Positions 9,314 to 17,233 of a DNA stretch of 64,000 nt are shown in pieces. The notes beneath the pieces were generated by a model, which did no database searches, had not been told where the DNA came from, and was given only the letters and a program-made list of their open reading frames with translations. Position numbers and translations under genes: made by a program. The stretch spans positions 32,128 to 96,127 of the forward strand of contig DASSNE010000034.1 in NCBI GenBank assembly GCA_035688265.1. The letters run 5' to 3'. Each line of letters starts with the position of its first letter. Position 1 is the first letter of the stretch. The DNA is from DASSBR01 sp035688265 (GTDB lineage: Bacteria; Pseudomonadota; Gammaproteobacteria; Natronospirales; DASSBR01).

Positions 9314-9778
9314 CTAGGCGCCGCCGCTGAAACCCTGCTGCCGCCATGCCTCGTACACCACCACCGCCACCGAATTGGATAAATTCAGGCTGCGGTTGTT
9401 GGGCCGCATCGGCACGCGCAGTACCCGCTCCGGCCCCAGTTCGTCCAGCAGCGCCTGCGGCAGGCCGCGGGTTTCGGGGCCGAACACGAACGCATCGCCG
9501 GGCTGGAAATCGACGTCGGCGTAACCTCGGCGCCCGCGCGTCGACAGCGCAAAGAAACGGGCGTCGGGCAACGCTGCGCGGCAAGCGGCAAAGTCCTGAT
9601 GCTCGGCCACGTTCGCGTACTCGTGATAATCCAGCCCCGCCCGCCGCAACCGGCGCTCCTGCAGCGTAAATCCCAGCGGATGCACGAGGTGCAACGTCGC
9701 ACCGCTGTTCGCGCACAGGCGAATGATATTGCCGGTATTGGGCGGAATTTCCGGCTGATACAATACGACGTTAAACAT
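9314..9778 (-). CDS. trmL: tRNA (cytidine/uridine-34 2'-O)-methyltransferase TrmL
   Basis: 154 aa, the size of the minimal SPOUT methyltransferase. It methylates the ribose of the wobble base in tRNA-Leu isoacceptors using S-adenosylmethionine. Conserved segments: NVVLYQPEIPPNTGNIIRLC at the N-terminus, FGPETRGLP in the knot, and the C-terminal RSLNLSNSVAVVVYE. The ATG at 9778 is 18 bp from the divergent pyrD start, so each promoter must lie inside the other gene or its leader. Confidence 0.95.
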   Translation of the reverse strand: MFNVVLYQPEIPPNTGNIIRLCANSGATLHLVHPLGFTLQERRLRRAGLDYHEYANVAEHQDFAACRAALPDARFFALSTRGRRGYADVDFQPGDAFVFGPETRGLPQALLDELGPERVLRVPMRPNNRSLNLSNSVAVVVYEAWRQQGFSGGA

Positions 9779-9796
9779 TTCGCCCTGGACGCTGAC

Positions 9797-10744
9797 ATGC
9801 CGAAGGATAGTTCGCTCAACCCGTCGCTTGCGCTCGAGTTCGCCGGGCTGAAGCTCTCAAGCCCGATCGTGCTGCTGTCGGGCTGCGTCGGGTTCGGCGA
9901 AGAATATACGCGCGTCGCCGGCTTTTCCAACCGCGACGCCGGCGCGGTCTGCCTCAAGGGCACGACGCTCAAGCCGCGGCTCGGCAACCCGCCGCACCGG
10001 ATCGCCGAAACGCCCATGGGCATGCTGAACGCGATCGGCCTGCAGAATCCGGGCGCGCACGCGGTAGTCAACGACATCCTGCCGCGACTCGACTTCGAGG
10101 AAACGCGCTTCATCGCCAACGTCTCCGGCTCGACGGTCGAGGAGTACGTCGAAGTTACGCGCATCTTCGACGACTCGCCGATCGACGCCATCGAAATCAA
10201 CATCTCGTGTCCCAATGTCAAGGAAGGCGGCGTCGCGTTCGGCAACGATCCGGACATGTCGGCGCGCGTGGTCGAAGCCTGCCGTGCAGTGACGAAGAAG
10301 CCGCTGATTACCAAGCTGTCGCCCAACCAGACCGACATCGCCTATAACGCCGAGCGTTGCATCGAGGCAGGTACCGATGCGTTCGCCGTGATCAACACGC
10401 TGATGGGGATGGCGATCGACATCAACACCCGCCGGCCGGTCATCGGCAACATCCAGGGCGGCCTGTCGGGCCCGGCGATCAAGCCGATTGCTTTATTAAA
10501 GGTTCGCGAAGTGGCCTCGGTCGCGCGCCGCCACAACATTCCGATCATCGGCCAGGGCGGCATCGCCAACGCCCACGACGCGATCGAGTTCCTGATCGCC
10601 GGCGCAAGCGCGGTCGGCGTCGGTACAGCCCTGTTTTACGACCCGCTGATCTGTCCGAAGATCAACGAGGGCGTGGCGGCTTATCTTCACCTGCATGGCT
10701 TCACCAGCGTCAGCGAACTGACCGGCGCCCTTGAGAAGGACTGA
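9797..10744 (+). CDS. pyrD: Dihydroorotate dehydrogenase, class 1B-like catalytic subunit
   Basis: 315 aa from ATG 9797; the frame is open upstream, but homologues begin about here (SLALEFAGLKLSSPIVLLSG). It oxidises dihydroorotate to orotate in pyrimidine synthesis using FMN. The active-site base is Cys138 in NISCPNVKEGG, which marks class 1 enzymes; membrane-bound class 2 enzymes use Ser and carry an N-terminal helix, absent here. The segments KLSPNQTDI and IIGQGGIANAHDAIEF and the FMN phosphate site GASAVGVGTALF are typical of 1B. Class 1B enzymes normally pair with the PyrK electron-transfer subunit, and no pyrK is in the window. Most gammaproteobacteria use class 2, so this is unusual. 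Confidence 0.88.
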   Translation: MPKDSSLNPSLALEFAGLKLSSPIVLLSGCVGFGEEYTRVAGFSNRDAGAVCLKGTTLKPRLGNPPHRIAETPMGMLNAIGLQNPGAHAVVNDILPRLDFEETRFIANVSGSTVEEYVEVTRIFDDSPIDAIEINISCPNVKEGGVAFGNDPDMSARVVEACRAVTKKPLITKLSPNQTDIAYNAERCIEAGTDAFAVINTLMGMAIDINTRRPVIGNIQGGLSGPAIKPIALLKVREVASVARRHNIPIIGQGGIANAHDAIEFLIAGASAVGVGTALFYDPLICPKINEGVAAYLHLHGFTSVSELTGALEKD

Positions 10745-10805
10745 GTCCTTAGTCCTAGTTTCTACCGCATATCGTCCCAATAACCCCTTGTATCCACAAA
10801 TATTG

Positions 10806-10834
10806 TTTACACGGAGGATGAGGTAACTTATGCT
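10806..10834 (+). promoter_or_regulatory. Candidate sigma-70 promoter for the msh operon
   Basis: TTTACA (10806-10811, 5/6 to consensus) is separated by 17 bp from TATGCT (10829-10834, 4/6). Transcription would start near 10841, about 85 nt upstream of the preferred mshI start. The gap 10745-10926 holds no other recognised feature. Confidence 0.45.
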
Positions 10835-10926
10835 GTCGCACGTTGCCCGGACTACGGGTAAGCCCTATATTGCAGCTATTCCGCGGAATGGTTGTTCGCT
10901 GGCTGCGGCCGGCAGGGAGCTGGGGA

Positions 10927-11880
10927 TTGCTTTCAATACTAAAAACTCGGCGGCCGGCAACCGGACTGGCCGGCTTTGCTTACGACGCGGACGGCCTCGG
11001 GGTGGCCCGTATTGACCGCGACAAGGCGCGCCGGCCGCACCTGGCGAGCTGCCGGTACTTCCCTTGCATTGACGAACCCGGCCGCGCCGCCGCGGCGGAA
11101 GCGGCGATGCACCAACTCGGCCTGCAACGTCTCAAGGCAACGACAGTCATCGACGCGGCCGCGTACCAGCTTCTGCTGGTGGAAACGCCGGACGTCCAGC
11201 CGGACGAATTGCGCGGCGCGGTGCGCTGGCGTATCAAGGACCTGATCGATTTCCACATCGACGATGCGGCGATCGACGTATTCGAAGTGCCGGGCCAGCA
11301 CAGCACCGCCGCCGGCGGTCACCTGATGTACGCGGTGGCGGCGCGCAGCCAGGCGGTGCAGACCAGTATCCGCCGGCTCGAAGGCGCCGGCATCGATCTC
11401 GCCAGCATTGACATTCCGGAAATGTGTCTGCGCAATGTCGCCGCGCTGTTGCCGGAGGACGTGGAAGGCGTGGCGCTGCTCTATCTTGCCCGCAACACCG
11501 GGTGGATCGTGCTGACCCGCCAACACACCCTGTATCTCGCCCGCCGGATCGACACCGGCTATGCCGAGTTCGAGGCTGCGGCGAACGATCCGGCGCAGTT
11601 CGAAGCGCTCGCCAACAGCATTGTGCTCGAATTGCAGCGTTCGCTCGACTATTACGAAAGCCATTTCACGCAGCCGCCGGTGCGCCACGTCGCCGTCGCG
11701 CCCGTCGCCGTGCCGCTGCACGACCTCGACGCCTTCCTGGGCCGCAGCCTGAATGTGCAGGTGATCGGCTGCGACCTGAACACGCTGCTCGATGTCGACG
11801 AACCCTGCGACGCCGAGTTGCAGGGACGCTGCCTGCCGGCGCTAGGTGCCGCACTGCGCGTGGAGGCGACCGCGCTATGA
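10927..11880 (+). CDS. mshI: MSHA biogenesis protein MshI, PilM-like (actin-fold)
   Basis: 317 aa from a TTG at 10927. This start is preferred because AGGGAG lies 7 nt upstream; ATG 10888 and TTG 10843 are in frame but lack a usable ribosome site. The protein resembles PilM/MshI actin-like ATPase-fold proteins (ATGLAGFAYDADGLGVARI, LRGAVRWRIKDLIDF, LQRSLDYYESHF). In type IV pilus machines PilM-type proteins are cytoplasmic and bind the PilN N-terminus to couple motor and secretin. The last 4 bp overlap the next gene (ATGA), which is the PilN-like partner. It is the first gene of the MSHA operon here. Confidence 0.85.
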   Translation: MLSILKTRRPATGLAGFAYDADGLGVARIDRDKARRPHLASCRYFPCIDEPGRAAAAEAAMHQLGLQRLKATTVIDAAAYQLLLVETPDVQPDELRGAVRWRIKDLIDFHIDDAAIDVFEVPGQHSTAAGGHLMYAVAARSQAVQTSIRRLEGAGIDLASIDIPEMCLRNVAALLPEDVEGVALLYLARNTGWIVLTRQHTLYLARRIDTGYAEFEAAANDPAQFEALANSIVLELQRSLDYYESHFTQPPVRHVAVAPVAVPLHDLDAFLGRSLNVQVIGCDLNTLLDVDEPCDAELQGRCLPALGAALRVEATAL

Positions 11881-12419
11881 GCGCCGTGCTGCACCAGCAG
11901 ATCAATCTCTACCAGCCGATCTTTCGTAAGCCGCGCAAGGTGTTTTCGGTCCGCACCATGGCCGAAACCGCCGGCGTCGTGGTGATAGCGCTGATCCTGC
12001 TGTACGGCTGGGCGCTGTGGCAGACGCATCAACTGAATGGCCGACTTACGGCATTGCGGGCGGAACAGGCTCATGACAGCGAACTGCTCGACCGCCTGGG
12101 CAAAAAGCTTGCCGCGCGTCAGCCGAGCGCGGCGCTGGTTCAGGCGTTGGCGACCGCCGAAGCGGACCGCGATGCGAAGCGGGCGCTGCTGAAAACCCTG
12201 ACCGCGCCGAACCACGTCAACACGACCGGATTTGCTCCGGCGCTTACGGGGCTCGCGCGCACGCCGATTGCCGGCCTTTGGCTGACGGGCATCACGCTGG
12301 CCGACGGTGGCCACCAGGTCCGGCTTGCCGGTGCGACGACGCGATCGGCGCAGGTACCGAACCTGGTTCGCAAGCTGGCCGATGCACCGCTTTCGCCGGC
12401 GTCGAATTCAAGCAGTTGA
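11877..12419 (+). CDS. PilN-like MSHA biogenesis protein, C-terminus cut by a frameshift
   Basis: 180 aa as read. A short cytoplasmic start (MSAVLHQQINLYQPIFRKP) contains the INLY motif by which PilN binds PilM, followed by one transmembrane helix (about residues 35-55), a coiled coil, and a periplasmic alpha/beta domain. The frame stops early after ...LADAPLSPASNSSS. The +1 frame from about 12390 continues with FAGVEFKQLKIERDTS...EKATR and stops at 12502, exactly overlapping the mshJ start. One missing T in the run at 12391-12393 would restore a normal PilN ending. Either the gene is genuinely shortened or the assembly lost a base. Confidence 0.8.
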   Translation: MSAVLHQQINLYQPIFRKPRKVFSVRTMAETAGVVVIALILLYGWALWQTHQLNGRLTALRAEQAHDSELLDRLGKKLAARQPSAALVQALATAEADRDAKRALLKTLTAPNHVNTTGFAPALTGLARTPIAGLWLTGITLADGGHQVRLAGATTRSAQVPNLVRKLADAPLSPASNSSS

Positions 12420-12502
12420 AGATCGAACGCGATACCAGCCGGTCGGGCCCCGCGCGGCTAGACTTCCTCCTGTCCACCACGGCCGAAAAGGCGACGCGCT
12501 GA
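12389..12502 (+). pseudogene. Out-of-frame C-terminal remainder of the PilN-like gene
   Basis: This stretch is coding-like in the frame +1 to the upstream gene: FAGVEFKQLKIERD, then TSRSGPARLDFLLST, then TAEKATR and a TGA at 12500-12502. The FxxLKIER...LxFLLSTT pattern is the usual last strand pair of the PilN periplasmic domain. The TGA shares its A with the mshJ ATG, the tight spacing seen elsewhere in this operon. It lacks a start of its own, so it is read here as the displaced end of 11877-12419. Confidence 0.75.
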
Positions 12503-13158
12503 TGCGCGCGCGGCTGGAGCTGTGGATCGCGCGTATCGACGCGCTCAGCCTGCGCGAGCGCGGCCTGTTAATGCTGGCGGTGCTGGCGGTGCTGGTCGGC
12601 GTGTGGGAGGTGATTTTCTTTGGTCCGCTGCAGCGCGAGCAGGCTACGCTGCAAAAGCAGATTGCGACGTTGCGCGGCTCCATCGCCGACCTGAACCGAT
12701 CGATCACCCAGGCCGCGACCAAAAGCAGCGAAGATCCCAACGTCGCGTTGCGCGCGCAACTGGCTGCCGCGAAACAGGCCGAGGCCCAGGCCGATCAGCG
12801 GCTCAAGGCGCTTACAGCCGGCCTCATCGCGCCTCAGGAGATGGCGGCCGTGCTGGAAAAGATGCTCAAGGCGCAGCATGGCCTCAAACTGATCAGCGTG
12901 ACGAACCAGCCGGCCGCGCCGGTCATGCTGGAGGCGGCAAGCAGTCCGCCGGCGAAGGCCAGGGTCTTCCGTCACGGACTGACGCTCACGTTCGAAGGCA
13001 GCTACCTCGACACGCTGAAATATCTCGAAGCGCTGGCCAGGCTGCCGTGGCATTTCTATTGGGACAAGCTGGAACTGAAAGTGAAGCGGTATCCGGTGAG
13101 CAGGGTGACGCTGACGGTGCATACGCTGAATCTGAAAGAGGGATGGATCGGTGTCTAG
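12502..13158 (+). CDS. mshJ: MSHA biogenesis protein MshJ (PilO-like)
   Basis: 218 aa. A short N-terminal cytoplasmic segment is followed by one membrane helix (about residues 22-40, GLLMLAVLAVLVGVWEVIFF), a coiled coil (LQREQATLQKQIATLRGSIADLN) and a small periplasmic domain (YLDTLKYLEALARLPWHFYWDKLELKV), the plan of PilO/GspM/MshJ. With the PilN-like protein it should form the periplasmic alignment complex between the inner-membrane platform and the MshL secretin. The ATG overlaps the end of the frameshifted upstream gene by 1 bp. Confidence 0.88.
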   Translation: MRARLELWIARIDALSLRERGLLMLAVLAVLVGVWEVIFFGPLQREQATLQKQIATLRGSIADLNRSITQAATKSSEDPNVALRAQLAAAKQAEAQADQRLKALTAGLIAPQEMAAVLEKMLKAQHGLKLISVTNQPAAPVMLEAASSPPAKARVFRHGLTLTFEGSYLDTLKYLEALARLPWHFYWDKLELKVKRYPVSRVTLTVHTLNLKEGWIGV

Positions 13159-13528
13159 CGCGGCGGGATTCGGGGTTCGAAGTTCGGGGTTCGGGTGGAA
13201 TGCCTGGCTCATCGCGCTCGTGCTGGCGAGCGGCTGCACGTACGGTGGTACGCTGCACGATCCGACGCGGCCGGATTTCGGATCGCCGGCGAAGGCGGCG
13301 CACGCAACAGCCGGCTGGCAGCTCAATTCGACGCTGATTTCCGCGCATCGCCGCCTCGCGATGATCAACGGCAAGACCGTCGGCGTCGGCGACCGGGTCG
13401 ATGGGGCGACCGTGATCGCGATTCGTCCCGGGGCCGTGCGCCTCCGCCGCAGCGGCCGCCAGTTCACGATCCACTTGATCGCCACCACCATCAAGACCCG
13501 CAAAGCCGCGGACAGGGGTTCGTCATGA
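13151..13528 (+). CDS. mshK: MshK-like lipoprotein of the MSHA pilus
   Basis: 125 aa from a GTG at 13151, overlapping mshJ by 8 bp and mshL by 4 bp. The N-terminus has a lipobox-like LASGC (Cys at about residue 29) after a hydrophobic stretch, so it is probably an outer-membrane lipoprotein. It then has HDPTRPDF and a small domain with LISAHRRLAMINGKTVGVGDRVDGATVIAI, the pattern of MshK and of PilP/GspC HR domains, which connect inner-membrane components with the secretin. Its first codons are built of four GGGRTTC-type heptamers (13165-13192), which fall in the part removed on lipoprotein processing. Confidence 0.82.
   Translation: MSSAAGFGVRSSGFGWNAWLIALVLASGCTYGGTLHDPTRPDFGSPAKAAHATAGWQLNSTLISAHRRLAMINGKTVGVGDRVDGATVIAIRPGAVRLRRSGRQFTIHLIATTIKTRKAADRGSS
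13165..13192. repeat. Heptamer repeats in the mshK leader segment
   Basis: Four consecutive heptamers: GGGATTC, GGGGTTC, GAAGTTC, GGGGTTC. They encode Gly/Phe/Ser/Val-rich residues ahead of the lipobox. The same GGGATTC/GGGGTTC pair is found inverted in the start of mshD (23179-23206). Confidence 0.75.
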
Positions 13529-15237
13529 CCGGCCGCATCGTCTTCTTGCTCGTCATCGCCGGTACGGTCGCCGGCTGCACCACGCTGGCAGGTCCCACTG
13601 CGCGCGACAGCGCGCACCAGGCGCTCAAGGAGGCTGCGACACAGCAGCACGCGCCGCCGCCGCCCTCCGCCGCGGTCAGCGAGGCACTGCTGCCGACGCT
13701 GACGGCACCGCAGCCGGAGGCCGGCGCATCCGAAGAGCACTTCGACGTGGCGGTTAACGAAGTGCCGGCAAGGACGTTTTTCATGGGGCTTGTCAAAGGC
13801 ACGCACTACAACATGGTCGTACCGCCGAAACTCGAGGGAAAGATTTCGCTGCGCCTCAAGAATGTGACCGTGCCCGGCGTGATGGATATCGTGCGCAGCG
13901 AATACGGCTACGAATACCAGCGCCACGGCAACACGTTCCTGGTCTTGCCGGAAACCCTCAAGACGCGCATCTTCCAGGTCGATTACCTCAACATCAGCCG
14001 CAAGGGCACCTCGCAGACGCGGGTGACTTCGGGCGAGACCACGGAGCGTCCGTACGGCAACCGGGAATATGGCGCCTACGGCCGCGGCGGCCTGTACGGC
14101 AACGGCGGCGCGCCCTATAACGGCAATGACAATAATCGCAACGCCGACATGTCGACGTATATTCACACGCAGACCGAGTCGGACTTCTGGACCGACCTGA
14201 AAAAATCGCTGACCGCGATCATCGGCAACGCGGACGGGCGACAGGTTGTCGTCAATGCCGATTCCGGCGTTATCGTGGTACGCGCGCTGCCGGGCGAATT
14301 ACACAACGTCGCGATGTACCTGCAACAGGTCCAGGGCAGCGTCAGCCGCGAGGTGGTGCTGGAAGCCAAGATCATCGAGGTGGTACTGAACAACGGCTTC
14401 CAGTCGGGCATCAACTGGGGCGCGCTCGGGCACCCGGCGAAAGGCGAAAGCATCTTCGGCGGCCAGGTCGGCGGCAGCGGCCTGTTCGACAGCGGCCACA
14501 CCGATCTGCAGGGTAATCCGTTGACTGTGTCGCCGGGCAACGCCGTCACCAGCCTGCCGAGTTCGGCGTTCGGCGGAACATTCGCGCTGGCGCTTAACCT
14601 GACCGACTTCAACGCGTTCATTGAACTGCTGCAAACGCAAGGCGAAACGCACGTGCTGTCGAGTCCGCGCGTTGCGACGCTCAACAATCAGCAGGCGGTA
14701 ATCAAGGTCGGCTCCGACGAATTTTTTGTCACCGGCATTTATCAGAACACGTTCGTGTCGACGACCACGGCAAATACCAGCAACGTTATTATTCAGCCGT
14801 TCTTTTCAGGCATCGCGCTGGACGTGACGCCGCAAATCGACAGCGACGGCGAGGTGACGCTGCACATTCATCCGGTCGTCAGCGAAGTACAGGATCAGCA
14901 AAAGACGTTTACCGTCAGCGGCGAGACCAACAGTCTGCCGCTGGCACTGAGCCAGGTACGGGAATCGGACAGCGTTGTGCGGGCGAAGAGCGGCCAGATC
15001 ATCGTCATAGGCGGCCTGATGAAGAACGAAAGCCACGACCAGGAGTACAAGACGCCGGTCCTTGGCGATATCCCGATACTCGGCAATCTGTTCAAACAGA
15101 AGAAAACGGTATCGCAGAAAACCGAGCTGGTGATTCTGCTGAAGCCCGTCGTCATCGACAGCCCGGACCAGTGGTCGAAGATCGGGCAGAGTTCGTTCGA
15201 CCGGCTGCAGGCGATCGACCCGGGGAACCGGCGCTAG
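13525..15237 (+). CDS. mshL: MSHA secretin MshL
   Basis: 570 aa, a GspD/PilQ-family outer-membrane secretin through which the pilus leaves the cell. A lipoprotein signal with VAGC at residues 15-18 starts the protein, followed by a Pro-rich linker, an STN/N0-like domain (about 72-150, FDVAVNEVPARTFFMGLVKG), N-domain material with a Gly/Tyr/Asn-rich loop (about 180-210), and the secretin beta domain (about 270-560), ending with VRAKSGQIIVIGGLMKNES and LGDIPILGNLFKQKK, the secretin signature. The ATG at 13525 overlaps the mshK stop. Confidence 0.95.
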   Translation: MTGRIVFLLVIAGTVAGCTTLAGPTARDSAHQALKEAATQQHAPPPPSAAVSEALLPTLTAPQPEAGASEEHFDVAVNEVPARTFFMGLVKGTHYNMVVPPKLEGKISLRLKNVTVPGVMDIVRSEYGYEYQRHGNTFLVLPETLKTRIFQVDYLNISRKGTSQTRVTSGETTERPYGNREYGAYGRGGLYGNGGAPYNGNDNNRNADMSTYIHTQTESDFWTDLKKSLTAIIGNADGRQVVVNADSGVIVVRALPGELHNVAMYLQQVQGSVSREVVLEAKIIEVVLNNGFQSGINWGALGHPAKGESIFGGQVGGSGLFDSGHTDLQGNPLTVSPGNAVTSLPSSAFGGTFALALNLTDFNAFIELLQTQGETHVLSSPRVATLNNQQAVIKVGSDEFFVTGIYQNTFVSTTTANTSNVIIQPFFSGIALDVTPQIDSDGEVTLHIHPVVSEVQDQQKTFTVSGETNSLPLALSQVRESDSVVRAKSGQIIVIGGLMKNESHDQEYKTPVLGDIPILGNLFKQKKTVSQKTELVILLKPVVIDSPDQWSKIGQSSFDRLQAIDPGNRR

Positions 15238-15246
15238 GTCGCCATC

Positions 15247-16110
15247 ATGTATCTGGAACACTTCGGTCTCAAGGCCTACCCGTTCTCGCTGACGCCGGAC
15301 ACCGAGTTTTTCTTCGCGAGCCGCAGCCATCAGGAAGCGCTGAACGTGCTGCTGGTCGCGCTGCGCGAGGGCGAAGGGTTTATCAAGGTGACGGGCGAGG
15401 TCGGCTTGGGCAAGACGCTGCTATGCCGGCAATTGCTGAACGCGCTCGATGATCGGTTCGTAACCGCCTATGTGCCGAACCCGCATCTGTCGGCGGCCTC
15501 AATGCGCCTCGCGCTGGCGTGCGAACTGGGACTGAAGCGGCCGCGTAGCGGATACACGCAGCAGGACCTGCTGACATGGCTGAACGCGGCGCTATTGACT
15601 TTTGCCGCTGATCGGAAGCAGGTGGTTGTGTGCATGGATGAAGCACAGCAATTGCCGGACGCCACGCTTGAAGCCGTGCGACTGCTGACGAACCTCGAAA
15701 CCGAAAAGCGCAAGCTGCTGCAGGTTGTACTGTTCGGTCAGCCGGAACTCGATCGGCGGTTGGCCGATCAGCAGTTCCGCCAATTGAAACAGCGCATCAC
15801 GTTCTCCTACAAGCTTTCGCCGCTGGACCGCGAGACGGTGGAAGCTTATGTGGCGCATCGCCTGCGTATCGCGGGCTATCGCGGCCCGAAATTATTCACC
15901 ACGGCTGCCATGAAGCGGATGTACCGCGCCAGTGGCGGTACGCCGCGGCTCGTCAATGTTCTCTGCCACAAGGCGCTGATGGCCGCTTACGGCCCCGGCG
16001 CCGACTGCGTTGATGGCCGGGCGATGCAGCTTGCCATCGACGATACCGAAGGCGCCGTGAGACGCTGGCACTGGCGCGGTCACCGTTCGACGTCGAGTCT
16101 GCGCCCATGA
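15247..16110 (+). CDS. mshM: MSHA biogenesis ATPase MshM (ExeA family)
   Basis: 287 aa AAA ATPase. The N-terminus MYLEHFGLKAYPFSLTPD is characteristic of the ExeA/GspA/MshM family. Walker A GEVGLGKT lies at about residues 46-53 and Walker B VVVCMDEAQQLPD at about 122-134. Unlike ExeA there is no long C-terminal periplasmic part. In related systems these proteins help secretin assembly or peptidoglycan passage. The stop overlaps mshN by 4 bp. Confidence 0.92.
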   Translation: MYLEHFGLKAYPFSLTPDTEFFFASRSHQEALNVLLVALREGEGFIKVTGEVGLGKTLLCRQLLNALDDRFVTAYVPNPHLSAASMRLALACELGLKRPRSGYTQQDLLTWLNAALLTFAADRKQVVVCMDEAQQLPDATLEAVRLLTNLETEKRKLLQVVLFGQPELDRRLADQQFRQLKQRITFSYKLSPLDRETVEAYVAHRLRIAGYRGPKLFTTAAMKRMYRASGGTPRLVNVLCHKALMAAYGPGADCVDGRAMQLAIDDTEGAVRRWHWRGHRSTSSLRP

Positions 16111-17213
16111 GCCTCGTGAACCAGATGCTGCGCGACCTGGAAATGCGCCGCGAACGGGAGCAGGCGGAGGCGCGCACGGATGTGCAGGCGGTACATGTCG
16201 TTGCCGCTAAATGGCGCTGGCCGCTGGTGGCGGCCGCGGTCGCCATCATTGCAGCCGGCGCAGTCTACGCGGCGACCGTAATGCGAGCCGCGCATCGGCC
16301 GGAGACCGTTACCCGGACAGTACGTGCGGTACCGGTGAAGGTAAATACGACCGCGATTGCGCGCGAGAAGGCGTCGGCAACAAAGCAGCCAGCGGAAGCA
16401 AGGCGGGCCAGCGCGCACGACGATCTCAAGCCGGCAGAAGTTGGCCGGCCCACTCTGGCGCGAATCGCGGCCGTCGAACCCCATGCACCGGCGAACCAGG
16501 TCCGGCACGTCGATCACGCCAAGACTGCACCGGCACCGGCACCGGCACCGGCACCCGTACAAAAACCGAAACCCGCCGTGCATCGCGTCGCCCGTCATGC
16601 CGAACCGGCCATGATCAAAAAACCGCGCCCGGCGACGCCCGCGCAACGCGCGGCAGCGACCTATGCGGCCGGAATGTCGGCGGCACAGGCGGGCGATATC
16701 GTCCGCGCCGAGACTGAATTTCGGGCCGCGCTCGCCGCCGATCCGACCGCCTATGGTGCGCGCGAGGCGCTCGCCGCGCTGTTGAATCAACAGGGCAAAA
16801 TGAAGCTGGCGATTCAGCTGTTCGTGACCGGCATGCAGGCCGATCCGGCCCATCGAGAGCGATTTGCGCGCGCTTACGCGCGCCTGCTGGTCGCGCACAA
16901 CCAGGTCGCGCAGGCGGTGACGATACTGAAGGACACGCTGCCGCCGGCGGCGCAAGCGCCCGAGCATTACGCGTTTCTCGCGGCGCTCGAGGAACGACAG
17001 GGCCAGCACCAGGCGGCTGTGACGAATTATGCGAAAGCGCTCGCGGTCCAACCGGCGCAGGGCCGCTGGTGGGCGGGGCTGGCGGTGGCTTACGACCAGC
17101 TTCGCGAGCCGGACAAGGCGCTGGCGGCGTACCAACGCGCGCGGGATGCCGGGGGACTCGGCGTGACGCTGGCAACCTACGTCAATCAGCGCATTAGCGC
17201 GTTAAAACCATAA
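16107..17213 (+). CDS. mshN: MSHA biogenesis TPR protein MshN
   Basis: 368 aa. A short cytoplasmic N-terminus (MSLVNQMLRDLEMRRE, conserved in MshN) precedes one membrane helix (about residues 34-54). A Lys/Pro/Ala-rich periplasmic linker follows, containing a PAPAPAPAP run at about 143-151, then tetratricopeptide repeats (about 180-365) ending YDQLREPDKALAAYQRARDAG. The plan matches MshN and other TPR assembly proteins anchored in the inner membrane. It lies between mshM and mshE as in Vibrio. Confidence 0.9.
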   Translation: MSLVNQMLRDLEMRREREQAEARTDVQAVHVVAAKWRWPLVAAAVAIIAAGAVYAATVMRAAHRPETVTRTVRAVPVKVNTTAIAREKASATKQPAEARRASAHDDLKPAEVGRPTLARIAAVEPHAPANQVRHVDHAKTAPAPAPAPAPVQKPKPAVHRVARHAEPAMIKKPRPATPAQRAAATYAAGMSAAQAGDIVRAETEFRAALAADPTAYGAREALAALLNQQGKMKLAIQLFVTGMQADPAHRERFARAYARLLVAHNQVAQAVTILKDTLPPAAQAPEHYAFLAALEERQGQHQAAVTNYAKALAVQPAQGRWWAGLAVAYDQLREPDKALAAYQRARDAGGLGVTLATYVNQRISALKP

Positions 17214-17233
17214 TTTAGGGGGAGTCTCGATTC

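Noticed and set aside
10786..10798. DnaA-box-like TGTATCCACAA upstream of mshI
   Set aside because: One isolated near-match 30 kb from dnaA with no other boxes around it; chance is likely.
10830..11015. Small ORF with a GGAGG upstream at the start of mshI
   Set aside because: It overlaps the mshI start in another frame, shows no recognisable features, and its ATG coincides with the -10 of the candidate promoter.
12568..14166. Minus-strand frame of 532 codons across mshJ, mshK and mshL
   Set aside because: It spans three recognised plus-strand genes in antisense and is Arg-rich, as expected of a GC-driven shadow.
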